DNA of 64,000 nt from Phlebopus portentosus (Eukaryota > Basidiomycota > Agaricomycetes > Boletales > Boletinellaceae), in assembly GCA_037892935.1 (NCBI GenBank), contig JAYXKI010000004.1, forward strand, positions 1,178,001 through 1,242,000, given 5' to 3'. Numbering within the stretch: the first letter of the stretch is position 1; each line of letters starts with the position of its first letter. Made by a program: the position numbers and the translations under genes. This document shows positions 23,652 through 33,905 of this stretch, piece after piece. The notes beneath the pieces were generated by a model that was not told the origin of the DNA, made no database searches, and saw nothing but the letters and a program-made list of their open reading frames with translations.

Positions 23652-26051
23652 ATGGAAAACAACTGCCATCCTGAAGAATGCGTCTACGAGAAGTCACGCA
23701 TCCTTCGTTACCTTAGCTTGCGCATCATGAGCACATCCGGCTTATTTTCTGTGGTGAGTCTTCTAATGTTATAATCCGATGCTCCATTGAGAATGCGTCA
23801 GTATCATCAAGCAGGCGATATCAAGGCAATTTTGAAAACTCTGGATGAAACAGGACGTAAAAATGTGACTAGGATGGGATCAAGGCTCGGCGCATCCCTA
23901 GAATACAAGGCCATCACTAAAGAAATAATGAGACTTCTCGACGACACGATTCATCTACAAGAAACACGTAGTATTCTGGTTAGCACGGATTTAATCAGGC
24001 TGGCGGAAAGGTCTGTTCCGATCTCGCTTTAGCCATTGCTAGCGTAACATTTTAAAGCAGAACTATATTGTGTTGTGATGTGCTTATGCATCTTCACGTT
24101 AATGAAGTCACTGCGGCAAAAGCGCATCGCGAAAAGCTCGATAAACTCATGTCCTCATGGCGAGACGCCTTCGAGGTAAACAGCAAATACGTATTCTTTT
24201 CTTTTTTTTCTGGAGCGCTGACCTGTGCAATGCATATGTTAGCATGTGAAATGGACAAGCGAAAACAGTGCCAAAAAGGCTGAAGGTATCCAATTCATTT
24301 CTGATTTTATCTTTGTGCTTCATGCCGAGTAGTAAGAAACACTTTTGTAGATGACACTGCTTCAATATCGATGTTGCTTCGTCAGCATCTGCAGAAATCG
24401 GAATACAATTACTCTTTGCTGAAGGAAGGTGAGAAGGCAAATTTCACGAGTGATGTCGCCTTTGGTTCTCTCTCTAAACTTGCCTCCTCTTAGATCTGTA
24501 TAGGGAGCTGAAACTAGAAGTTCTGTTCAGCGGCCCTCCGAGTTCTCTTGGTTTAAGATGTACGAATCAAGAAGCGGGCGCTTACGGAAGCATCGATAAA
24601 TGTCTCTTAAGTGACCCCAAGAGAGTCTGTCGCGTTATACTTCTACTCCGCTATTCATTTCGACTGATACGGAAACCAGTTTTCCGGGGTACCATGGCCT
24701 ATTTCCGAGGTCTGTCTGACCTTCAATCTTCCGTCTTCTTGGATTGATTTATCTTCATATCAGCTTGCGGTCAAAACAATCCGTGTCCCGAGCTCGCTGT
24801 GCAAACAGGAAGCAACGAAGATACATTGCAAGGTATTTCTCAGTAGCGATGATGACTATAGTGCAGTAACCGGTGTTTGTCTAGCGTGTTATACGGGAGC
24901 TTCGTGCATGGAGCAAAATGAAGAACGATCGAATCGTCCCCATCTTGGGCATATGGGAAGACAAGGAACCGGACACATTGCTCTGCGCAGTTTCACCCTG
25001 GATCTCGGGTGGTCAACTGGACCATTATTTGCTGAGAACGCAGCCTAAGAGAATAGATGCCTTATGTCTAGTAAGTGCAAAACGAATTTTGACGCTCCTA
25101 ATCTAGGTTACTCAACTCCTGGCAGATGCATGATATCGCGAGCGGTCTAGATTATAGTGCGTCTTCCTAGTCATGTTATTCTTCTACTATAGCGTGAGAC
25201 AACTCTTTTAGTGCACAATATGAATCCCGGCGTCGTGCACGGTGACCTAAAGCCAGTGAGTGAATCAACTTGAGTGCTATCCTTCGATCTGATATAAGTA
25301 CGAGGATAATGTACTCGTGAGGGATGGAAGAGCATTCATAACAGATTTTGGGCTATCCCATATTATGGATGACGTTAGTGGCTTCACGTCGCAAGTTCAT
25401 GGACATCCTATGTGGCTGGCCCCTGAAGCAATTATAGCGAAATGCCAGCTAGGCTCCGAAAAGCAAAGCTTCAAGCCCACATTTGCACAAGACATGTACT
25501 CATTTGGATGTCTTTTCCTCTTTGTGCGTATCAGGACACTGCTTTGAGTGATTGACATACCCAAGCTAATTTTTCTTATAACAACTCAGGTCGTTCACAG
25601 ACAAATGCCCTTTGGTATGCTCGGGGACTCTCCAGGGAGCATTTATATCTCACGCGAAAAGCGCATGCACGAAGCTCCAATCACCAAGAAGGACGGTTTG
25701 CGATTTGGGATAGACGACTACCAGCTTATGCTCGAGTGCTGGAGAATAGATCCCATGTTGCGCATCACGGCTAGACTTTCTCTTCAAAACGTTGGGAGAC
25801 TCTTAGACACTGAGAGATACGGAAGCTCCAACCATGTCGAGGAGGTTCCGTTTCCTCGACAGATCACTCTAGCTTCTAAGAGAGGGGGGAACGTTACTGA
25901 AGGTTCTAGTAGTTGTTTCCAATTTAATAGCCGCCAAACCTCCTACGTCCCTTCGAAAACCCGACCATCCTTATCGGAGTGTCCAGAGCTCGCGTTTGGG
26001 CTTGTAACATGGCGGAAACAGTGCTGGGTTGAAGGTGGCAGAGATAGATAA
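23652..26051 (+). CDS. Tyrosine-kinase-like protein kinase with helical N-terminal region
   Basis: Predicted protein kinase with an N-terminal alpha-helical region. ATG 23652 reads MENNCHPEECVYEKSR. An intron (GTGAGT near 23754) joins to YHQAGDIKAILKTLDE, followed by REKLDKLMSSWRDAFE. These regions carry heptad-like Leu/Ile spacing. The kinase domain follows: a loop with QEAGAYGSIDKC, lysine strand LAVKTIRVPS, then ELRAWSKMKNDRIVPILGIW and SPWISGGQLDHYLL. The catalytic segment is VVHGDLKP|DN across an intron, then FITDFGLSHI (DFG), MWLAPEAI (APE) and AQDMYSFGCLFLF. The C-lobe has DYQLMLECWRIDP and RITARLSL. HGD replaces HRD, common in this fungal group, and the catalytic Asp, Lys, Asn and DFG are present. 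At least eight introns. The tail after 25850 is polar. Stop at 26049-26051. Confidence 0.78.
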
Positions 26052-26371
26052 CCTTTTACATCTGTCCGCGACTTCGTATCATACATCTTCTTCGTGGACT
26101 CTAGCGATCGTCATGTAATTTAGAAGGTTATTGCTATACTACCATATTCGTGCCGGTGAGCGGAACAAGGTCAAAGGAATTACAGTGAGAGATGAAAATA
26201 TTCTCACGCTATTATTGATAACGTGCCAGGTGGAGAGGTCCGATCGTTCCCTTTGTCTTCATCCACGCCTTTGAGAGTGCTGCCCGCTGTGAGTGCGAAA
26301 TCATACAACGACTTTCCAGGGGATTAATACGGCCTTGAATCCATTTGGAAAGCTTGTATACGACATGCCAT

Positions 26372-28315
26372 ATGGACCCCGTTAGCTCTTCGATCGGACT
26401 ATACCAAGGTGTCCAGATCATCAAAGATGTCGGTACCCAAACGTACCGGATTCTTTTTGCTCGATCAGCTGCGGACTGGCACTTTCAGCAACTTCGCCGG
26501 GCAGAGCTTGAAGCTGCTTATTGGAATAATCACGTTGATCATCTTCTGCAGAACGCTGGGGAAATACCACAACAGAGATTACGAGCCATCAGAACCAACG
26601 CTTCCGACTTTAATCAAGCAACGCAACAGTATAACGAGAGAGTCACGCGTTGGTGCAGGCGTCTTTCAGTCAGGACAGGAGGTGGTCGAGAAGACGGTCG
26701 AATAGACGAAGACATTTCAAGTCATGGTTCTCTTTTCGACATGGATGATAAACTACCACAGGAATACGAGAACACCCACCGCATAGAAAAACAAGGACGA
26801 GTGAGTCTGTGTACCAGGGCTCACTGATGTTCGTGTGAAGCTAACCAATAACAATTATATGACCAGAGTTTTTCTGTGTTTGGTCGGATCGGATTTATAC
26901 TATATGGCGAATATCACATCAAGGCGCAGGCGAAAAAAGTGGCTGACCTACAGCAATCTCTCTCCATTAAGTGCGTGGCCGAGTCTAAATTTGCTGCTTC
27001 TGTGCCGAAGAATGGTGGTGTTATACCTGTTGAACGCGAATCCAAGATAATGCAATTCATTGCGCACGCTCTGGACCGTGTTCGTTCCGAGTTCCCCGTT
27101 AGAGTCTTCAGGATTCATGTCCCAAATGCACAGTACGCGTATGAGGACGGCCAACTTTTAGATCCAAACATGGAGGATCATCCTATTCCAGAATACATCC
27201 TTCCCCGCATCTCCTTACGACCACTGCCCCACACTGCTGGCCAGGGTCTCGAGCCGATAGAAAACTGTATCGTCGTCTGTCGATCTCCTCTGCTCGCCAT
27301 ATCAGAAGAGCATTATGAATCCGAGGCCATAAAATTAGCTCGCCTCTTCGCTGAGGATGAGGAGCATGAAAAAGGCTTTCTCGCAAACAGACCCGACAGT
27401 GACGTCCTGCGGTGCTGCGGTATGGTCTTATACCCCGGTCAAGGTTGTGACCTCTTATTTAGGCTTCCGCCGGGTAGTGACCCTAAACCGAGTACTCTTC
27501 GTCAGATTCTCACGGACCCGCGATCCAACCCGCCCATTCATCCGCTGTCTGATCGCCTAAAGTTTTGTATCCGAGTAGTTTCTGGTCTCCTCATTGTTCA
27601 TTCTCTTGGACTTGTTCACAAACGGGTTCATCCGGAGACTATTGTCGTTGTTGAACCTTTGGCTATGGCGGAAACGGACGCATTCCCGCATCGGCTTGGA
27701 CACCCTTATCTCACATCTTTACAACTTGCTAGAACTGACGACGGGAAAACAAAATTACTCAAGTACGAGCATGCTGTTATCCATAGGGGAATCTACCTGC
27801 ACCCAAGAGACCAGCACATTGAGAACCAGCCTGGACAGCAGACTTCCGAACGACGCTTGGACGAATATCGTCAACGCGATGACATATTCAGTACCGGAGT
27901 TTGCCTTTTCGAGGTTATGTGTTTTCGTTCACTTCTCGTCTGGAAGGAACATCCAGAGGTTCAATTCGCGGACTACGTATATGACGACACATTCGTACCT
28001 CTTTCCAATAATCATGAGGCATGGAAGGGTCTTTCTTCAGCTGAACGAGCGAAGAAGAGGGCTGCTATGCTCATTGGACATGTACGAGAAAAGGTTCCTC
28101 AAGCTTTGGGACGCCGTCTAGGCAAACAAGTAGCAGAGATCATTGTCAGTTTTCTTCGTGCCGGCTACGAAGACGAGGCGTTTGGCGTTTCTCTGAGAGA
28201 CAGGACTGAATCAGAAGCGAGCTTATTTTTCCTCAACCATGCTTTGCGATGCCTCCGCGATATTCACAGGGAGCTGATCAGACGCGAAAAGAAACGAAGA
28301 CGATTCCGAAAATAG
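26372..28315 (+). CDS. HeLo-like domain fused to a pseudokinase
   Basis: Two exons, 26372-26800 and 26867-28315, give 625 residues. The N-terminus MDPVSSSIGLYQGVQIIKDV, then ADWHFQQLRRAELEAAYWNN, resembles the HeLo/HeLo-like helical domain of fungal incompatibility proteins (hydrophobic start, then D..FQ.L...L...W). A short linker and a second part follow, with AKKVADLQQSLSIK helices. The C-terminal half is a degenerate kinase fold. The catalytic-loop position reads GLVHKRVHPETIVVVE, lacking HRD and the Asn, and I see no DFG. RDDIFSTGVCLFEVM matches the helix-F region, and IREK-like HVREKVPQALGRRLGK with a final helix closes the fold as in HeLo-linked kinase homologues. Inference: a cell-death or recognition effector comparable in architecture to MLKL. 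The start at 26372 was chosen because it gives the MDP opening typical of the domain. Confidence 0.65.
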
Positions 28316-29837
28316 GTAGTAACGTTCATCGATCAACTGACTACACGATATTCATATGATTTCGTTTTGTAGCTATTTTTTTTAGAGATGAGTAACGAAG
28401 ATATTGTACCGAGAAAACGACAACTGGCCCATTCCCTTGGAGCGTGTATTTTCCGTTTTACTCCATTGCAATTCGACGAATGGTGAACCGGCAAATCATG
28501 CCCTCAGCCTTTACACCGATAGTAGGACCAAGAGTTTTGGCCACGACGAGTAGTCGAGTAGTCCTAAGAGGCAGATTTGTTCAAGAAAGTAATCATTAGA
28601 CGGTATTCTCCGAGCGTAATGAAAGGACAACAATTGCTTGTAGTCCATTGACAATGGGATTTGCCCGACAATAGCGAGCCTATCCCAGACATAGAACAAT
28701 CCAATTGACCCGGCCAATCTTCACTCAAAAACCGTTAGTCAGACATGGAAGGAGTTCCTTCAATCCTTCATGACTAGTATTACCAGAAATTGCCGCGGCG
28801 GGAAGAGTATTGTGTCCACTAGACGTTGCGGTGGCATAAGTGAGATCGACAGTGCCAGGCATTATGGGAGTATAAGTGGAATTGCCACTAGCAGACCGTG
28901 CAATAACAAGAGATACATCGTCAACACATTGAGACGCAAGGTGTGATTGGCCACGTTCGGGCCATCGTCAGAATAAAGTTTTGCTTTGTGCTCGACCATC
29001 CAAACTGAGTCTTCGCTTACTCCATCACCTCGTGCAAATGCGCTCTTCCTGTGAACCAGAAACCGACATATCAATCTCGAAGGATCAAACGCAAGAGGTA
29101 TACGACAACAGACTGAGAGCCCGGCTCAAAAGATGTGGCATTGATGCGGGAAGACCCAAGCAATCAGGGGGTTGTACGCGCCGTAACGTCGTTTCCGTGA
29201 TGAATGAGGATGCCCTGACTGAGCAATTCTGAGCGTGAGAACTCACTTTGAGCGATCGTGGACGGACGCACAGACCAGCTATCTGACTCAGGGCATGTGC
29301 ACGCTCATCCTGTTTGTATGCGGATGACACGAGACGGCGCCAAAAAATCCTGCGAAGACAAATAATACTTGACTATATGCTAGCATTCTCCTCGTCTCCA
29401 AATTCCAAGGTTGCCTTTCATAATATGCTTGGCCGGTACACGGAGCACGCGGGGTTTCCGGCATACATAGGATTGTGTTTGTATACATGATCCAGGCGAT
29501 TTGCCAATTTGTAACAGAGCCGGATAGAAGTGGCCGGCATTCAAGGTTCTATTCACACAATAAAACTTCTGTGGATATTGATATTAATATTGGCAATGGG
29601 CTCCAAATTGTACGCCGCGACTGACGGGAATTCACCATCTAACTCTAAGTCGCCGCGCGATTCAGTTCGCTGAAGCGCTGGGCGGTTCTCGACTGAGTCG
29701 TCAACTCTGCCCATGCTTCTGGTACATTCACTAAATCATATATGCAGCTCAAAGAGCTCTTGATATCCCTTCATCACACTCTAGCAGCCTCGCGGAGCCC
29801 CTTTCACTTACTCCTGCGATAGCATACGCAAGAGATG
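28316..29837. other. Unassigned 1.5 kb, possible minus-strand exons
   Basis: Coding-like stretches exist on the minus strand. One at about 28880-28770 reads YTPIMPGTVDLTYATATSSG; others lie at 29074-28862 and 29488-29288. I could not link them into one frame or recognise a family. They may be a decayed gene. Confidence 0.3.
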
Positions 29838-30933
29838 CTACATAGTGAACGAAAGAAATAGTGCAGACGATTCGTTACCTCTGTACTGTTTCGCGTTAAT
29901 TGCTCTGGTTCGCTGAGGACGACGAGATAAATTTGCCATGCATTCCTTGCCTCGCAATAAACCACCTTTTCGCATTATGAGTTTTTCAACCGCCTGTACA
30001 ATTTTTGGCACTAGTAAGAAGTACTTCGGCATCGCCACAGTTGATAAGAGTCCTCGTAAAAGCCCTCGAAGCATACATTATCGAGGTACAAACATACAGG
30101 AGATATATAGGATGCCTGTGAGACGATATATTGCCCGAATGGCTCGGTGAATGCGGACAGCGGAATCGTATCATACTCAGCGTTCGCGTATAGAGATGCA
30201 CCGGGGCCCAGTCGGATCCACTCATATCAGCCCAAGGTGAAAGGAGCACCCCAGGCAGGTTGGTACCTCTTTCTTTATTCTCGACCAGGTAGCGTGTTAG
30301 TGCTTGAGTAAGATTTGCACCCGACGGATTTCCGACTACGACCACTTAAGGCAGAGAGAAGCCAACTGTGTTGACAAAGTAGTTATACCCCGAGATCGCG
30401 TCGATCAGCGCACAAGGAAACTGCCCTTTTATCGGCTCCGCAGGGATCGATTTGAGCCGGTATTCAAGGTTGGACGGCCGCCTGACGGACGAGCAGTATT
30501 CAAGCAGCCCGCGGGGCTCGTTCGTCCTGGTCATTTGAGTGCACAAATATCGTATATCTCCCGCTGTGGAGGAAGTGAATAACCTTCTCATTTTCGTCAG
30601 GCTTCTGTGCAACCGCGATATCAGTCTCGTCTTTGTGAATCTAATATCCAGGAATTCTTTCTGCTCACACTCAAGCCTTTTCTGTCCAGTCTTTGACCTT
30701 CCCCGTGATGAGTTCGGGAGTGCCATCGACGCATACTCCATTTACACCCTCGCTGGTATCAAGTCTCCAGTCTGCAGGAGGAAAGGAGAACAGTCTCATG
30801 TCCCTATTATCATTTTCATGAGGAAACGAAATGGATGGGATGCTATGAAACGATGTATGAGTTGTTTACGCCTTTTCCATGCCCACCGGCCGAATGGATG
30901 AACTCTCACAACGCGGCCTTCTTCAAGGGTCAT
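29838..30933 (-). pseudogene. Broken alpha/beta hydrolase (hydrolase-3 / lipase-like)
   Basis: Remnant of an alpha/beta-hydrolase-3 esterase. From a possible ATG at 30933 the pieces run MTLEEGRVV, a segment around GLLEYCSSV, NLEYRLKSIP (family: PEYRLA), then FPCALIDAISGYNYF. An in-frame TAA follows near 30348, and the same frame continues VVVVGNPSGANLTQALTRYL. That is the nucleophile elbow, normally GDSAGG; the Asp and nucleophilic Ser are replaced (GNPSGA). VLLSPWADMSGSDW follows. A further exon has TLINCGDAEVLL, matching the region before the catalytic Asp. Another stop lies near 30790. Loss of the nucleophile plus nonsense codons indicates a dead copy. Exact ends are uncertain. Confidence 0.68.
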
Positions 30934-31436
30934 GATCTGCGCAGGCGGCAGGCAGGCTCACGGCAAATGAACTGAACTAGGATTGCACTGAGCCAAAACC
31001 GAGCGAAGGACTGCTGTGTGTGGGTAGACTCGAGCGAATGACTAGGGATGGACGAGAGAGAATTCACTAAGTATTGAACATTATAAAAACGACGACATGA
31101 GTACTAGTGATCAAGAAAGAGATTACACATATATATGACGTGACGATAATTCGGGCGGCGGCCCGTTGACAAAAGTAGCATATGATCGTGGGAAACTTCC
31201 GTTCATGGGTATAAACTCAAAATACAATACTTCACTTCTCCGAGTCGGTCACATCGCACGCATCGACTTCGAAGGAACAGCTCTGGGAAAAGGCTTGTGT
31301 CTCATCGCACAGTTTGTATTACAATTGGTGCCGATCATTGATATGAGAAGGATGCACAGAAATGATACGATTCCGCTTATAAAGTCGGATCGCAGCCAAC
31401 TATGCACAAGCCTCCCCCCCATCAACCACCCTCAGT
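30934..31436. other. Intergenic, 503 bp
   Basis: Upstream of the acyltransferase. It contains a C-run (31410-31417) shortly before the start codon; no other signal recognised. Confidence 0.4.
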
Positions 31437-33175
31437 ATGAATTCATTCGACTTCTCGCGTTACAAGTGGCGACGGGATGACAAGGTACCTGATCGCTTCA
31501 AGCGTGAGGTCGGCGGCGGCGAACTCTTCGATGACATCTTCAATTTTCACAAACAAGGGGAGCAAAACCTTTTCCTCGGTACTTACATACAAATATACCA
31601 ACCATATCAGATCCTCGATACGTCGGATCTCATCGATCTTTTGCGCAAGGCCTGGATTTCACTTCGCTGGGACGTCCCGACCGTTGCAAGTCAGATTCTT
31701 CACGAACCTCGCGAAGGCTCTCCGATGCCCGCATCGCTTCTCGTCTACACTCTGGCATCAGACAGAACCGACGTTGAAGCTTGGACAAGGGAGACGGTTA
31801 TTCCGAAGGAAGGTTTCAAGGACCTGGACACTCTGCGCTACGATATCGTGAAAGGTGTGATTCCAGATAGAGATCTCGTTCCGCAAACATTCCTGTATTG
31901 CCTACCGATTTCCCCGACATCCTTTGGTCTTCTTCTGTACACATCCCATGTTCCCTTCGATGGAACTGGCGTGAAGGTGCTTATGTCAAGATTTCTCGAG
32001 CACCTCTCTAGATATATCTCGGATTCTCAGTACGAGGCTTCAGAAGTAGCGCGTCACAAATGGGGCGAGGAAAATGTTAATCTCCTTCCAGTCTCATCTG
32101 AAATTCTCCGTGAACGCGAACCAGCAGAATTTGATGCCGATGGGAACCTTATAAAGCCGGAAATACCAGAAGAGCCCAGAGAAGGTCAAAAATACACTGA
32201 AACGCTGAATCAAGTTTTGGCAGACTTTGCGAGAGGAATTCAGGTATTATTGCTTGATAAACCGGTGCATGAGGATGTACTAACTTTTCTGTTTAGATTG
32301 GACATCAATTTAAATCAGTGAAGTATCCGTTGTACGATCAAAATAAGGATACACCTTTGACTCGACGTGTCGCTCACACTTTCACAATTGAGCAATCCAA
32401 GAAGATTATCGAGGCGTGCCAAAGGGCTCCGGATAGACTAACAGTTAGCCATTTGGGTAAGCATCGTCTTCGTGATGCAGATAGATGGGAGTCTGAGGCT
32501 AGCATTCTTGATTAGCGCTTGGATGCCTTTCTTTGCTAGTAGTCATGGATAATCCTCCTGAACCAGGTTCACCAAATGTCGTTTTTTACCACGGGCTCGT
32601 AGATGGAAGGAATCGGCTCGCGAAACCGTATCGTGGCACTTTGGATTACCCTGGATACTGTCTCGGAAATTCCAGCATACAGATCCCTGTTAATGTTGTC
32701 GACAAATACGCGGGCAACGTCTCAGACAATCTCAAGTCTGTCATTTTTGACTTTGCGAAGGCAGTGAAGAAGGAATACGTGCGACAATCTGCCTTTCCAG
32801 CTCTGCTGGCTATCGTGAACGAACAGGTCGATCTGATGCTTTCAGCGCCACCCCCTCCTCCATCGTGCGCACCCTGGTTTGGAGGTGATGGCCGGGGCGC
32901 AGTTTATCTGAAGCCAAAGTATCCTCAAGAGAGCGACACAGCCCTGGAAATCACAGATTTCTTCGTTGCGCTCGGTAAAACCGACCCTGGACCGTAAGTC
33001 TGCAGCTTTGCTTTCTTCAAGATGCACCTCATACACTCAAATTAGGTTCTTCCGCATCACCGAATGGAACGGACGTATCATGTTGAGTGCTGATTATAAC
33101 CAGAAAGCTGTTGAACCGGATGTTGTAGAAGGCTGGATGAAGAAATGGGCGGAACTTATTCTCTTTGTGACATGA
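31437..33175 (+). CDS. HxxxD-type CoA-dependent acyltransferase (Tri3/BAHD-like fold)
   Basis: Likely transfers an acyl group from CoA to a hydroxyl of a small molecule, in the chloramphenicol-acetyltransferase-like fold. Exons 31437-32243, 32297-32456, 32540-32993 and 33046-33175 sum to 1551 nt (516 residues), near the usual 450-520. The catalytic motif is HVPFDG (HxxxDG) at about residue 170, preceded by LLLYTS. The second half has FYHGLVDGRNRL, YPGYCLGNSS, KSVIFDFAKAVKKEY and, near the end, TEWNGRIMLSADYNQKAVE, corresponding to the structural C-terminal part of the family. No signal peptide. The neighbouring minus-strand Zn2Cys6 factor 730 bp away is convergent. Closest named relatives by motif are trichothecene 15-O-acetyltransferase-type proteins; the substrate here is unknown. 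Confidence 0.8.
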
Positions 33176-33905
33176 ATGCTAATGTATACACATGATGTCC
33201 ATTACGCAGGCTACAAATTCCTCCTGTGATCTGGTTTCGAGATTATCAGATGTATCAGTTCTTTTTCAGCGGAAAAACACTGTGGATATGAAATCAAAAA
33301 ACGCTGGCTTTCATCGCAAATTCCATGAATTTCATTTTGTTTGCGAGGTATGCCCTCCAGACCTGGCCGATTCGCCTTTTTTCATCCCAGAACGCTTTCT
33401 TCTTGAGGTATGAACGCATACCAACGAAGCTTGATAGTACAAGAAGCTTGTCGTTAAATTGTTCATTCGCACAGTACATCATGTAACCTTATGTATTGCA
33501 ACAGCGTAGTCCCGGCGTATAAGTAGAAGCTGATGGTCGAAACGAAGGATCAGATCATCGACGAATCCCAGATGATGAAATGGCCTATCAATCTTCTGAA
33601 TTGCCTGCCCGAGTGACGCGACGTAATGGAATCGCAAACTTTCTAGCTTCGACGCTAGGTACGTTTCATATAAACTGAACAATCAAGCAAATGATGAATA
33701 AAACTGATATAGATGACTGCGATCCGAAGATCCTCTTTGATGAGAGACTAGCTGCTGTTAATCAGGGACAGCATGTTATGTAAGCCCAAACAATCTAGTT
33801 AGTTTAGCGATGTTAGAAAATTCATCATCTCTCGTTTATGACGTCTTGGCCTGCATATAACGTTTGATTTCGTTTGCATGAATAGCTCCCAGAATGAAGT
33901 TTAAG
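33176..33905. other. Convergent spacer, 730 bp
   Basis: Between the 3' ends of the acyltransferase and the Zn2Cys6 factor. No gene is supported; scattered short frames only. Confidence 0.4.
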
